DNA of 64,000 bases. Source: Mycolicibacterium moriokaense. GTDB taxonomy: Bacteria > Actinomycetota > Actinomycetes > Mycobacteriales > Mycobacteriaceae. Position numbers and translations under genes: made by a program. The notes under the pieces were generated by a model. It was given only the letters and a program-made list of their open reading frames with translations. It ran no database searches and had not been told where the DNA came from. Every line of letters begins with the position of its first letter. The stretch's first letter is position 1. Below, piece after piece: positions 34,896-44,162 of this stretch. The stretch spans positions 186,001 through 250,000 of the forward strand of contig NZ_QQBJ01000002.1 in assembly GCF_003347205.1 (NCBI RefSeq), read 5' to 3'.

Positions 34896-36048
34896 AACAT
34901 GCGACCTCGCGGTCGTCGGGCTTGGGGCGCTTGGCAGTTCGACCGCCTGGCACGCCGCAGCCAGGGGCCTGCGCGTGGTCGGCTTGGAAGCGTTCGGGTT
35001 CGGCCATGACCGTGGGGCGTCGCACGACACGTCGCGCATCATCCGGCACAGCTACCACACCCCGGCCTACGTCGCCCTGACCTTCGGCGCCTACGACGAG
35101 TGGGCCCGCCTGGAGGACGAGACTGGTGAGCGGTTCGTGACGGTCACCGGCGGCCTCGATCTGTATCCGCGCGGCGCCGCGATTCCCGCCGCCGACTACA
35201 TGTCGTCGATGGATGCCCACCACATCGCCTACCAGGTGCTCGACGCCGACGCGGTCGCCGCCCGGTGGCCCGCGTTCGCGCTGCCCGACGGTACCGTCGC
35301 CATCCATCAGGCCCGCACCGGAATCGTGCCCGCCGCCAGGGGGACTGCCGCGATGGCGCGTCGCGCCCGCGACCTCGGTGCCACGCTTCACTACGACACC
35401 CGCGTCGAGGCGATCGTGCCCGGTGCCGACGGCGCCGACGTGGTCACCCGCGACGGCGTGGTCAGCGCGGCGCGCGTAGTCGTCGCCGCGGACGCCTGGA
35501 CCGGCGGTCTGCTCGCCCCACTCGGCGTGCACCTGCCGCTGACCGTCACCGAGGAACAGGTCACCTACTTCGCGCCGGGTCGGCCGTCGGATTTTCATCC
35601 CGACGTGTTCCCGGTGTGGATCTGGATGGACGAGCCGTCGTATTACGGGTTCCCCACCTACGGTGAGCCGACAATCAAGGCCGCGCAGGACTGCGGCGGG
35701 CCCGTCGTGACGGCCGACGAGCGCAGCGGCGAGCCGGATGAAGCAATGCGGCAACGCCTTTCAGAGTTCATCCGCCGGGTGGTCCCCGGCTGCGGGTCGC
35801 CCGTCCGGTCCAGGCGTTGCCTGTACACGCTGACACCGGACCGCGACTTCGTCGTCGATCGGCTGCCTGAGCATCCATTCATCACGGTAGGGTTGGGCGC
35901 CGGCCACGCGTTCAAGTTCGCCGCGCTCTTCGGCCGCCTGTTGACTGACATCGCTGTCGACGGCGAAAGCCGCTACGACGTATCGGCTTTCCGCCTCGAC
36001 CGCCCCGCGTTCACCGACCCCTCCTTCGTCGCGAACTGGATGGTGTGA
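34888..36048 (+). CDS. Monomeric sarcosine oxidase / N-methyl amino acid oxidase-type flavoenzyme
   Basis: 386 residues from ATG at 34888, overlapping the Rieske gene by 8 bases. The FAD fold opens with DLAVVGLGALGSSTAWHAA. GASHDTSRIIRHSY is the MSOX/SolA signature. Cys311 in RRCLYTLTPDRDFVVDRLP corresponds to the Cys315 that binds FAD covalently in Bacillus MSOX, and GLGAGHAFKFA is the conserved C-terminal loop. The enzyme would oxidise a secondary N-methyl amine to formaldehyde, an amine and H2O2. Substrate is not determined; it may take the product of the Rieske oxygenase. Confidence 0.88.
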   Translation: MSETCDLAVVGLGALGSSTAWHAAARGLRVVGLEAFGFGHDRGASHDTSRIIRHSYHTPAYVALTFGAYDEWARLEDETGERFVTVTGGLDLYPRGAAIPAADYMSSMDAHHIAYQVLDADAVAARWPAFALPDGTVAIHQARTGIVPAARGTAAMARRARDLGATLHYDTRVEAIVPGADGADVVTRDGVVSAARVVVAADAWTGGLLAPLGVHLPLTVTEEQVTYFAPGRPSDFHPDVFPVWIWMDEPSYYGFPTYGEPTIKAAQDCGGPVVTADERSGEPDEAMRQRLSEFIRRVVPGCGSPVRSRRCLYTLTPDRDFVVDRLPEHPFITVGLGAGHAFKFAALFGRLLTDIAVDGESRYDVSAFRLDRPAFTDPSFVANWMV

Positions 36049-36052
36049 CCCG

Positions 36053-36880
36053 ATGGATTCCACCGACATCAACCGGCTCAACTGGGATGAGCGCGCCGCC
36101 GCGCACGCATCCTCACCCGACTACCACGTCGCGAGTTTGGTGGCGGACCCGACCTTCCTGAGTCACGTCGTGCGGTTCGACCGGCCGCGCCTCGGGGACA
36201 TCGCCGGCTTGCGGGGCGTGCATCTGCAGTGCCACATCGGCACCGACACCATTTCACTGGCCCGCCTCGGCGCACACATGACCGGGCTGGACTTCTCACC
36301 GGCGGGTCTGACCGAGGCTCGGCGGATCGCCGAGTTGGTCGGTGCGCAGGTGGACTTCGTGCAGGCCGAGGTGTACGACGCGGTTGCGGCACTGGGTGCG
36401 GGCGGGTTCGACCTCGTGTACACCGGTGTCGGCGCCCTGTGCTGGCTGCCGGACATCCGTCGATGGGCGCGAGTGGTCGCCGACCTGCTGCGGCCGGGCG
36501 GACGGCTGTTCCTCCGCGAGGCGCATCCGATGCTGTGGACCCTCGACGACGAGCGGGACGACGGCCTGCTGGTCGCCGTCGATGCGTACTTCGAGACGCC
36601 CGAACCGCTGGTGTTCGAGGACGAGGGCACTTACGTCGAAACCGATGTGGCGTTCTCGCACAACACGACCCACACCTGGAACCACGGGCTGGGCGAGACG
36701 GTCGGAGCGCTGCTCGAGGTCGGCATGGAGCTCATCGCCCTCGACGAGCATCGCAGCGTGCCCTGGGATGCACTGCCCGGCCAGATGGTGCGCGACGAGC
36801 ACGACGAGTGGCATCTGAAGGAGCGACCGGAGCGGGCGCCGCTGACGTACACGCTGCAGGCGCGCAAGGCGACCCGCTGA
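36053..36880 (+). CDS. Class I SAM-dependent methyltransferase
   Basis: 275 residues from ATG at 36053, 4 bases after the sarcosine-oxidase gene. The SAM-binding region is VHLQCHIGTDTISLARLGA (motif I in the LQCHIGTDT form), then GLDFSPAGL (motif II) and LRPGGRLFLREAHPM. The LQCHIGxDT variant is common in a small-molecule methyltransferase family. It is the last gene of the ABC/Rieske array. It might remethylate a product or be a detoxifying step; no role can be assigned. Confidence 0.82.
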   Translation: MDSTDINRLNWDERAAAHASSPDYHVASLVADPTFLSHVVRFDRPRLGDIAGLRGVHLQCHIGTDTISLARLGAHMTGLDFSPAGLTEARRIAELVGAQVDFVQAEVYDAVAALGAGGFDLVYTGVGALCWLPDIRRWARVVADLLRPGGRLFLREAHPMLWTLDDERDDGLLVAVDAYFETPEPLVFEDEGTYVETDVAFSHNTTHTWNHGLGETVGALLEVGMELIALDEHRSVPWDALPGQMVRDEHDEWHLKERPERAPLTYTLQARKATR

Positions 36881-36893
36881 AACAGCCGTCAGC

Positions 36894-38843
36894 TCACGCG
36901 AGGTCGCGGGCGAACCGTCGGTGCCAGCGCCGCTGCCCCACCACCCGATACCCCGACGGCCCTGCCTCCGCGCACGTCATCTCGATCGTCACGTCGAGAT
37001 CGGTGGTGTCCGCCTCGACCCGCAACAGTGAACGGGTCACGCAGTCGACCGGGTCGCCTGACCCGTCGTCGTCGTAGTGCACGAAGAACGTCACCTCGGA
37101 CCGCGCCGACTGGGCGAAGGTCTGCGTCTGCACGGTCACCTCGCCGACGTAATGCTCGCCGGCGCGGCCGTAGACGGCGTCGTAGGGCTCACCGCCGTGC
37201 TCGACGAAGGCGCGGGTGACCCTGGCCAGCACGTCGCGCGACGTGCGCCAGGTGACGCCGGCGGCGTCCTCGTCGGCTGTCGCGTCCCCCGGTGTGAACG
37301 TCGGTGTGGGATAGGGGCTCTCACCCGGGTGGTAGACCGGCAGTGTCAGCTGCCCGCCGTGCACGGTCAAAGTGACCGGCGTGGGCGGTGCGATGACGTT
37401 CGGCCAGTCGGCGCCCGCCAACGCGAGCCGCAACGCATGGCCCGGCGCCCAGCGCCACGCGATCGCGTCCATCTCGACCACCACGTCGTAGACCTCCCCG
37501 GGCGCCAGCGGTTCGGCAGTGGCCAACCCGGCGCGTCGCGTCAGGTTCAGGAATCCGCGCGACACCAACGTCGACGTACCGTCGGGCGCAACATCACACA
37601 ATCGGACCGCAACGCCCGCGACCGCAGCGGTGGCGGAAACCTGCAGCCGCACAACCGGATACCCGGCGATTTCCAGCCCGTCGGCAAGGGGCCGGTCCCA
37701 GGTCAGCGATCGGATGTCGTCGACGCGCTGGTCCTCGGGTTGGCCCCATGGCAAGTGTCCTGAACACGACAGCCATGCGCTCAGGCCGATGTCGGCGACG
37801 ACGTCGTACGGCGGCCGTGGCGCAATCGGCCACGTCTGCTCGGTGCTGCGCGGCGTCGGCCACTGGTCGGCCCGCCACCCGCCGGGCACCTCGTCGAGGT
37901 CGGGAGCGGGCTTGTGGGAGGACTTCGCATACCACCGCACCGGCGGCGGTTCGAGGGCGGGAGCACGGCCGCGCAACCACCGGTTCCACCACGCCACCAT
38001 CTCGGGGACCAGGTCGATCCGCGGGCCGGGCAGACACGACGAGGTCGCCGCGTGCGGCCACGGCCCGGCCAGCAGTTCGGCGTGCCGTCCCGCGGCACGC
38101 AGTGCCTCGACGGTGCGGAACGAGTTGTTGCGGTACCCGTCGGCCCACCCGGCGACGAGCAGCACCGGGCACCCGATGTCGCTGTAGCCCGGGCGAATCG
38201 AACCGTGCGCCCAGTAGCCGTCGCGGCGGGTGTGCTCGAGCCAACCGAACAGCCACGGCTCGTGCTCGGCGATGCGCGCCGCCCACTCGTCGCGCCAGCC
38301 GTCGCCCCACAGCGCGGGCACCGGTGGTAGCGCGTTCATCGGTGTCATGTAGTGGCAGTAGTCGACCAGGTCCAGCCACCGCCGCGAACCGCCGCAGAGG
38401 TGCACGTCGTCGGTGTACCGGTCGTCGGTGGCGTAGATCGCGATGACCGCCTTCAGCGCGGGCGGCGTTTCGGCGGCCATGTGCAGCGAGTTGAAGCCGC
38501 TGTAGGAGGTGCCGTACATGCCGACGTTGCCGTCGCACCAGTCCTGGGCGGCCAGCCAGGCGATCACCTCGGCCAGGTCCACCTGCTCCTGGTAGGGATA
38601 CTCGTCGGTGGCCCGCCCGCTGCTGCTGCCCGTGCCGCGGACATCCAAACGGGCCACCGCATAGTCGAATTCGTCACGCAGCCGGGTGTACTCGGGGCGG
38701 TAGGAGGCGGTCAGGTCGTCCTTGCGGTACGGCAGCGCCTCGAGGATGCACGGCTGCGGTCCGCTGCCGGGCAGATACAGCGTCACGGCGAGGCGGGCGC
38801 CGTCCGACATCGGGATCCACTGGTCGCGGCGGATGCCCGTCAC
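36894..38843 (-). CDS. CocE/NonD-family serine hydrolase (X-Pro dipeptidyl-peptidase-like)
   Basis: 649 residues from GTG at 38843, overlapping the P1 peptidase stop by 4 bases. The N-terminal alpha/beta-hydrolase domain has YGTSYSGFN with nucleophile Ser113, preceded by DVRGTGSSSG. The C-terminal ~250 residues form the jelly-roll domain of this family (SRGFLNLTRR). Members hydrolyse esters (cocaine esterase), X-Pro peptides or beta-lactam side chains. It is paired with a P1 aminopeptidase, so peptide or amide substrates are likely. It is convergent with the ABC/Rieske array (13-base gap). Confidence 0.85.
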   Translation of the reverse strand: MTGIRRDQWIPMSDGARLAVTLYLPGSGPQPCILEALPYRKDDLTASYRPEYTRLRDEFDYAVARLDVRGTGSSSGRATDEYPYQEQVDLAEVIAWLAAQDWCDGNVGMYGTSYSGFNSLHMAAETPPALKAVIAIYATDDRYTDDVHLCGGSRRWLDLVDYCHYMTPMNALPPVPALWGDGWRDEWAARIAEHEPWLFGWLEHTRRDGYWAHGSIRPGYSDIGCPVLLVAGWADGYRNNSFRTVEALRAAGRHAELLAGPWPHAATSSCLPGPRIDLVPEMVAWWNRWLRGRAPALEPPPVRWYAKSSHKPAPDLDEVPGGWRADQWPTPRSTEQTWPIAPRPPYDVVADIGLSAWLSCSGHLPWGQPEDQRVDDIRSLTWDRPLADGLEIAGYPVVRLQVSATAAVAGVAVRLCDVAPDGTSTLVSRGFLNLTRRAGLATAEPLAPGEVYDVVVEMDAIAWRWAPGHALRLALAGADWPNVIAPPTPVTLTVHGGQLTLPVYHPGESPYPTPTFTPGDATADEDAAGVTWRTSRDVLARVTRAFVEHGGEPYDAVYGRAGEHYVGEVTVQTQTFAQSARSEVTFFVHYDDDGSGDPVDCVTRSLLRVEADTTDLDVTIEMTCAEAGPSGYRVVGQRRWHRRFARDLA

Positions 38844-39919
38844 GCCGGCGCCACCAACGCGCGCACCCGGTCGTGCGGAAGGGCGTGGATCGTCCTGCCG
38901 CCGACCCCGGTGGTCGTGGTGGCGGCCAGCAGTGCGTCGATCACGGCCTCTTCGGTGGCATCGACGGTCGCCTCGAAGTAGGCGTCGAGCCCCGTGCCGG
39001 AGATGGCGGCGGCCGAGGCAGCAGGAGTCGAGCGGTCGGCGCGCAAACCTGTTGCCAGGCCCAGGAATATCTCGCCGGAGCCGTGATGGGCCGTCGAGCC
39101 GGTGCGGGCCAGTCCGAGGCCCATCCGGGCCGCCAGGCGAGCACAGCCCGCCGCGTCGATCGGCGCGTCGGTGATGACGACACCGATGCACGATCCGGCG
39201 GGCGGTGGCACCAGGTCCGGCGGCGGCCCCAGCATCCGCCCGACCGGCACGCCTGCGATCGTCAGCCGCTCCCAGTGCCCGAAGTTGGCCAGTACCAGCG
39301 CTGCGACGACGTGGCCGTCGGGCAGCAGCCGCGACGCTGTCCCGATGCCCCCCTTCCAGCCGAAGCAGGCCATGCCGGTGCCTGCTCCGACGGCGCCGAG
39401 AGCGACATCACCGCCGCCGATCGAGCGGCGTGCGGCGGCGAGGGCCGACGCCACATCGCCATCGCGGACGTGCATGCGGCGGGCGTCGTTGAGCCACGAG
39501 TCGTCGCACTCACCCACGATCGGAATCAGCACCTCGTCGACCCCGATGCGGGGCTGTTCGTCGATCAGCAGACGACATGCCGCGTCGTAGACCCGCCCGA
39601 CCTGCATCGTGGACGTCAGGAATACCGGGCTCTCGGCGACGCCCCATTCCTCGATCTGGGAGCGACCGGTCAGCTCGCCCGCGCCGTTGAGCACCGACAC
39701 CCCGGCGGGCACCGGTGCGGCCCAGACGTCGCCGCCAGGATCGAGCACTGTGACGCCGGTGCGGCCGATGCCCGACCCGGTCGGGGGTTCGGAGTCGTCC
39801 GAGATCACCGTCGCGTGCCCGAGGCCCACGCCCGGCACGTCCAGGACGGAGTTGGTGCGTCCACGGGGAAGCCCGCCGATGGCGACTGACCAGTCAGCCA
39901 GGCGAGTGCTTCCACCCAT
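38840..39919 (-). CDS. P1-family (DmpA-like) N-terminal nucleophile peptidase / amidase
   Basis: 359 residues from ATG at 39919. Family P1/S58 hallmarks: VPGVGLGHATV near the start, GAVGAGTGMACFGWKGGIGTASR in the middle and the self-cleavage site before Ser in GSCIGVVITDAPID. Maturation would split the chain into alpha and beta parts with Ser as the nucleophile. Homologues are L- or D-aminopeptidases, beta-aminopeptidases and 6-aminohexanoate oligomer hydrolases. Coupled to the CocE gene and divergent (25 bases) from the HDAC-like gene. Confidence 0.87.
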   Translation of the reverse strand: MGGSTRLADWSVAIGGLPRGRTNSVLDVPGVGLGHATVISDDSEPPTGSGIGRTGVTVLDPGGDVWAAPVPAGVSVLNGAGELTGRSQIEEWGVAESPVFLTSTMQVGRVYDAACRLLIDEQPRIGVDEVLIPIVGECDDSWLNDARRMHVRDGDVASALAAARRSIGGGDVALGAVGAGTGMACFGWKGGIGTASRLLPDGHVVAALVLANFGHWERLTIAGVPVGRMLGPPPDLVPPPAGSCIGVVITDAPIDAAGCARLAARMGLGLARTGSTAHHGSGEIFLGLATGLRADRSTPAASAAAISGTGLDAYFEATVDATEEAVIDALLAATTTTGVGGRTIHALPHDRVRALVAPA

Positions 39920-39944
39920 CCGCGCATCGTGCCATGCTGCCGGG

Positions 39945-41009
39945 GTGGCGGGGCGAATTCCGGTGGTCATCGACCCGCATTGTGCCGACCACGACCCGCA
40001 GGCCGAGATCTGGCTGGGGGTGCGCACCCCGGCCGCCGAGATCGCCGAGCGCGTCGCGACCATCGAGTCGAGCCTGCGGGAACTGGGCCATCAGATCGTC
40101 GCCGCCCGCGAGTTCGACGACGCGTGGCTCACGCGCGTGCACTCGGCGGACCTGCTGGAACATCTGGCGTCCGTGTGGGACCAGTGGGTCGACGGCGGCT
40201 ATCCCGACCTGGGCGCACAGCGGGTGGTGCCCTATCTGTTCCCCAGCGCCGAGCTGTTGCACGGGCTTCCGATCCGGCCGCCCGCCGCGTTGCACGCCCA
40301 GGTCGGCGCGTTCTGCTACGACACCATGACGCTCATCGGCCCGGGCAGTTGGCGGGCCATCAGGGCGGCGACCCACGCGACGCGGACGGCCGTGGAACTG
40401 GTCGCGGCCGGCGCGCGGGCCGCCTACGCGCTGACCCGGCCACCGGGTCACCACGCGACGCGATCCGCGTACGGCGGATCCTGCTACCTCAACAACGCAG
40501 CCATCGCCGCGCAGGCGTTGCGCGACAACGGCTTCGCCACGGTTGCGGTCGTCGATGTCGACGCTCACCACGGCAACGGCACCCAGGCGATCTTCTACGA
40601 GAGGGCCGACGTCTTCACCGCCTCGGTGCACGTCGATCCGGGTGCGGGCTGGTTTCCGCACTACGTCGGGTTCGCCGACGAGACCGGCCGCGATGCGGGA
40701 CGGGGCGCCAACCTCAACCGGCCGCTGGCCCCCGGATCCGGTGACCGCGACTGGCTGGGCGCCGTCACGCACGTCGTCGACGCCGTCGCTGCGTCCGACG
40801 CGACCGCCCTTGTGGTCGCCCTCGGGGTGGACGCGGCCGTCGACGATCCCGAGAGCCCGTTGCAGGTCACTGTCGAGGGCTACCGGCGGGCCGGCAGTGC
40901 GCTTGCGGCGCTGGGCCTTCCGACCGTGGTGGTGCAGGAGGGCGGCTACCATCTGCCGACGCTGGGACAGTTGGTCGGTTCGGCGCTCGATGGGCTCGGA
41001 TCTGGCTAG
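39945..41009 (+). CDS. Histone-deacetylase-family amidohydrolase
   Basis: 354 residues from GTG at 39945. The zinc deacetylase core is complete: RPPGHHA (His169, His170), DVDAHHGNGTQ (Asp206, His208 as zinc ligands), ALGVDAAVDDP (Asp296, third ligand) and the GGYHLP Tyr loop. It is in the bacterial group that includes acetoin-utilisation proteins and acetylpolyamine amidohydrolases. With a P1 peptidase and CocE hydrolase opposite, it may deacylate an amine or peptide. The substrate is not evident. Confidence 0.87.
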   Translation: MAGRIPVVIDPHCADHDPQAEIWLGVRTPAAEIAERVATIESSLRELGHQIVAAREFDDAWLTRVHSADLLEHLASVWDQWVDGGYPDLGAQRVVPYLFPSAELLHGLPIRPPAALHAQVGAFCYDTMTLIGPGSWRAIRAATHATRTAVELVAAGARAAYALTRPPGHHATRSAYGGSCYLNNAAIAAQALRDNGFATVAVVDVDAHHGNGTQAIFYERADVFTASVHVDPGAGWFPHYVGFADETGRDAGRGANLNRPLAPGSGDRDWLGAVTHVVDAVAASDATALVVALGVDAAVDDPESPLQVTVEGYRRAGSALAALGLPTVVVQEGGYHLPTLGQLVGSALDGLGSG

Positions 41010-41018
41010 CATGACCGG

Positions 41019-41807
41019 ATGCCGAGCGACGCCGGCCCCTCGGGCGAACGAACCGCGCTGACCGATCACGCTGCCCGCAACCAGGCGATGTGGGACGACT
41101 ACAGCGACGAGTACCAGGCCCGCCATGGCGACGAGTTGACCTTTCGCGGCGGGCTCGCGTGGGGAACGACGCGGATACCGGAATCCGAACTGCGCGTCCT
41201 CGGCGATGTGGCGGGCCGCGACGTCCTCGAATTCGGTTGCGGCGCCGCGCAATGGTCGATCGCGCTGGCCCGGCTCGGCGCCCGCCCGGTGGGTCTGGAC
41301 TTCTCAGCCCGTCAGCTGGTGCATGCCCGTCGGCTGATGACCGACGCCGGCGTCGAGTTCCCGCTGATACACGCCAGCGCCGAGGCCGTGCCGCTGCCGG
41401 ATGCCTGCTTCGATGTGGTCTTCTGCGACCACGGCGCAATGACTTTCGCCGACCCGTACCGAACGGTGCCCGAGGTCGCACGCCTACTCCGGCCCGGCGG
41501 GCTGTTCGCGTTCAGCCATCATTCGCCGATCGAGACCATCTGCTGGCCGCTCGACGCGGACGAAGTCGGCGAGCGGCTGGCGCTCGACTACTTCGGGATG
41601 CACGTCGTCGACGACGGCGAGGAGGTGACGTTCAATTTGCCCTACGGCGAGTGGATCCGGCTGTTTCGCGCCAACGGTTTCGTCGTCGAGGACCTGATCG
41701 AGCCCCAGGCTTCACCCGACGCCACCAGTTCGTACCGGACGGCGACCGCGCTGGCCTGGGCCAGGCGTTGGCCGGGCGAAGAGATCTGGCGGCTGCGCCG
41801 AATCTAG
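41019..41807 (+). CDS. Class I SAM-dependent methyltransferase (UbiE/COQ5-like)
   Basis: 262 residues from ATG at 41019, 9 bases after the HDAC-like gene. Motif I is VLEFGCGAAQWSIALARLGA, motif II is VGLDFSARQL, motif III is FDVVFCDHGAMTF and LRPGGLFAFSHH follows. It is a small-molecule methyltransferase of unknown substrate and converges on nadE with a 4-base overlap of coding ends. Confidence 0.83.
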   Translation: MPSDAGPSGERTALTDHAARNQAMWDDYSDEYQARHGDELTFRGGLAWGTTRIPESELRVLGDVAGRDVLEFGCGAAQWSIALARLGARPVGLDFSARQLVHARRLMTDAGVEFPLIHASAEAVPLPDACFDVVFCDHGAMTFADPYRTVPEVARLLRPGGLFAFSHHSPIETICWPLDADEVGERLALDYFGMHVVDDGEEVTFNLPYGEWIRLFRANGFVVEDLIEPQASPDATSSYRTATALAWARRWPGEEIWRLRRI

Positions 41808-43858
41808 TCCTCGGGGACCTCGCGTTCGATCTCGTCCAACCATGTCTTGGCCGACATGTCCGACGGCGCCCGCCAGTCACCGCGCGGCGACAGCGATCCG
41901 CCGTGGGACACCTTGGGGCCGTTGGGCAGCGCGGATCTCTTGAACTGGGCGAATGAGTAGTAGCGCTGCACGAAGACCTGCAGCCAGTGTCGAATCTCCT
42001 TCAGCGAGAACGCGGGCCGCTTGTCCTTGGGGTAGCCGGCCGGCCAGTCGCCGTGTTCGGGATCGTGCCAGGCGTGCCATGCCAGAAACGCCACCTTCGA
42101 CGGCCGGAAGCCGTAGCGCAGCACCTGGAACAGCGAGAAGTCCTGCAGCACGTAGGGCCCGATCTTCGCCTCGCTGCTCTGGATCTCCTCGTCCTCGCCA
42201 GTGGGCACCAGTTCCGGGCTGATCTCGGTGTCCAACACCGACAGCAGCACCTCGTTGACCCGCTCGTCGAACTGGTTCGACGACACCACCCACCGGATCA
42301 GATGCTGGATCAACGTCTTGGGCACACCGCCGTTGACGTTGTAATGCGACATCTGATCACCGACACCGTATGTCGACCAGCCGAGGGCCAACTCGGAGAG
42401 ATCGCCGGTGCCCAGCACGATTCCGCCGCGCTGGTTGGCCATCCGGAACAGATAGTCGGTGCGCAGGCCCGCCTGAACGTTTTCGAAGGTGACGTCGTAC
42501 ACCTTCTCGCCACGCGAGAACGGGTGGCCCATCTCGCGCAGCATCAACTCGGCCGTCGCCTTGATGTCGAGTTCTGTGAACGTCACGCCGAGCGCCTCGG
42601 AAAGCCGAATGGCGTTGGCCTTGGTGCGTTCGCCCGTCGCGAACCCGGGCATGGTGAACGCGAGGATGTCGCTGCGCGGTCTGCCTTCTCGGTCCATGGC
42701 TCGGGCGGCGACGATCAGGGCGTGGGTGGAGTCCAGCCCACCCGAGACGCCGATCACCACCTTCGGGAAGTTCAGCGCCCGCAACCGCTGCTCCAGCCCG
42801 GACACCTGGATGTTGTAGCCCTCGTAGCAATCCTGTTCCAGCCGTGCGGGATCCGACGGGACGAACGGGAACCGCTCCACCTCGCGCAACAGGCCGATGT
42901 CGCCGTCGGGCGGGTCGAGCTCGAATTCGATGCGCCGGAACGAGTCCGCGTCGATGCCGTGGTGCACCCGGTTGTCGTCGAACGTGCCCATCCGCAGCCG
43001 CTCCGCGCGAAGCAACTCCAGATCGACATCGGCGACGGAGCGGCGGGCACCCTTGGGAAAACGCTCGGAGCCGGCCAGTTGGACGCCGTTCTCCCAGATC
43101 ATGGTTTGGCCGTCCCAGGCGAGGTCGGTGGTCGACTCCCCTTCACCCGCAGCGGCATACGCGTAGGCGGCCAGGCAGCGCGAGGACGCCGACCGTGCCA
43201 GCAGGCTGCGGTCCTCGGCGCGGCCGATGGTGATCGGGCTGCCGGAGAGGTTCGTGATCACTGTCGCGCCTGCGAGGGCGGCCTGCGCGCTCGGCGGGAT
43301 CGGCACGAACATGTCCTCGCAGATCTCGACATGCAGCACGAAACCCGGCAGATCGGTGGCGGCGAACAACAGGTCCGCACCGAAGGGCACCTCCGCGACG
43401 GCGCTGCCGCGGCCCAGCCGGATGACGCCGCGCACGTCGTCGCCCGCCGCCATCTGCCTGCGCTCGTAGAACTCCCGGTAGGTCGGCAGGTACGACTTCG
43501 GCACGACGCCGAGCACCGCTCCACGGTGGATCACGACAGCGGTGTTGTAGATGCGGTGGTGATGGCGCAGCGGTGCGCCGATCACCAGCAGGGGCAGCAG
43601 GTCGGTCGATGCGGCGACGATGTCCAGAAGAGCGTCTTCGACGGCGTCGAGCAGCGCGTCCTGCAGCAGGATGTCCTCGATGGAGTAGCCCGACAACGTC
43701 AGCTCGGGAAACACCGCCAATCCGACGGCCTCGGCGTGGCATTCCCGCGCGACCCGCAACACCGATTCGGCGTTGGTCGCGGGCTCACCGATCGCGGTGT
43801 GCACGGTGCACGCGGCGACCCGGACGAAGCCCTGGCGGTAGGCGGAATAGAAGTCCAT
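41804..43858 (-). CDS. nadE: Glutamine-dependent NAD+ synthetase
   Basis: 684 residues from ATG at 43858. The N-terminal nitrilase-fold glutaminase has the triad Glu (FPELTLSGYS), Lys (PKSYLPTYREF) and Cys (HVEICEDMF). The C-terminal synthetase has the PP-loop SGGLDSTHALI. It makes NAD from deamido-NAD, glutamine and ATP. Length and motifs match the mycobacterial fused enzyme (about 679 residues), which channels ammonia between the domains. Confidence 0.96.
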   Translation of the reverse strand: MDFYSAYRQGFVRVAACTVHTAIGEPATNAESVLRVARECHAEAVGLAVFPELTLSGYSIEDILLQDALLDAVEDALLDIVAASTDLLPLLVIGAPLRHHHRIYNTAVVIHRGAVLGVVPKSYLPTYREFYERRQMAAGDDVRGVIRLGRGSAVAEVPFGADLLFAATDLPGFVLHVEICEDMFVPIPPSAQAALAGATVITNLSGSPITIGRAEDRSLLARSASSRCLAAYAYAAAGEGESTTDLAWDGQTMIWENGVQLAGSERFPKGARRSVADVDLELLRAERLRMGTFDDNRVHHGIDADSFRRIEFELDPPDGDIGLLREVERFPFVPSDPARLEQDCYEGYNIQVSGLEQRLRALNFPKVVIGVSGGLDSTHALIVAARAMDREGRPRSDILAFTMPGFATGERTKANAIRLSEALGVTFTELDIKATAELMLREMGHPFSRGEKVYDVTFENVQAGLRTDYLFRMANQRGGIVLGTGDLSELALGWSTYGVGDQMSHYNVNGGVPKTLIQHLIRWVVSSNQFDERVNEVLLSVLDTEISPELVPTGEDEEIQSSEAKIGPYVLQDFSLFQVLRYGFRPSKVAFLAWHAWHDPEHGDWPAGYPKDKRPAFSLKEIRHWLQVFVQRYYSFAQFKRSALPNGPKVSHGGSLSPRGDWRAPSDMSAKTWLDEIEREVPED

Positions 43859-44162
43859 CACCTTCCATTGTCGCCCGCGAAGGGTCATGAACCGGTCACG
43901 GGGGATCAACGATTGAAAAATGACACAGCTGCGCTCATCGTCGGCATGGCTGAATTCATCTCGGCATCCGGGCGCCGAACGGTCGTCTTGGCACGTCGAA
44001 GAGGTCATCGAGCCGCTGACGACGCTGATTGGCGCCGCTCGCCGACGCCGCGGGCAGGCATTGGTGTTGGTCTGTCGTTCGCCGGCAGGCATCGTGGGCG
44101 CTGCGGGGATTTTCCTTCCGTCGCCCAAGGTGAAACGACACCCGCCGGTCTCTGGAGGAATT
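43859..44162. other. 304-base divergent intergenic region, nadE / small heat-shock protein
   Basis: It holds the promoters of nadE (minus) and the Hsp20 gene (plus). No HspR-type (CTTGAGT) or CIRCE inverted repeat was seen. The strong GGAGG for Hsp20 is at 44154-44158. The frame upstream of Hsp20 is open back to 43920 but has no gene-like features. Confidence 0.5.

Noticed and set aside
43920-44162. N-terminal extension of the Hsp20 protein
   Set aside because: The frame is open but the strong GGAGG lies just before GTG 44163, and the extension has no small-heat-shock-protein character.
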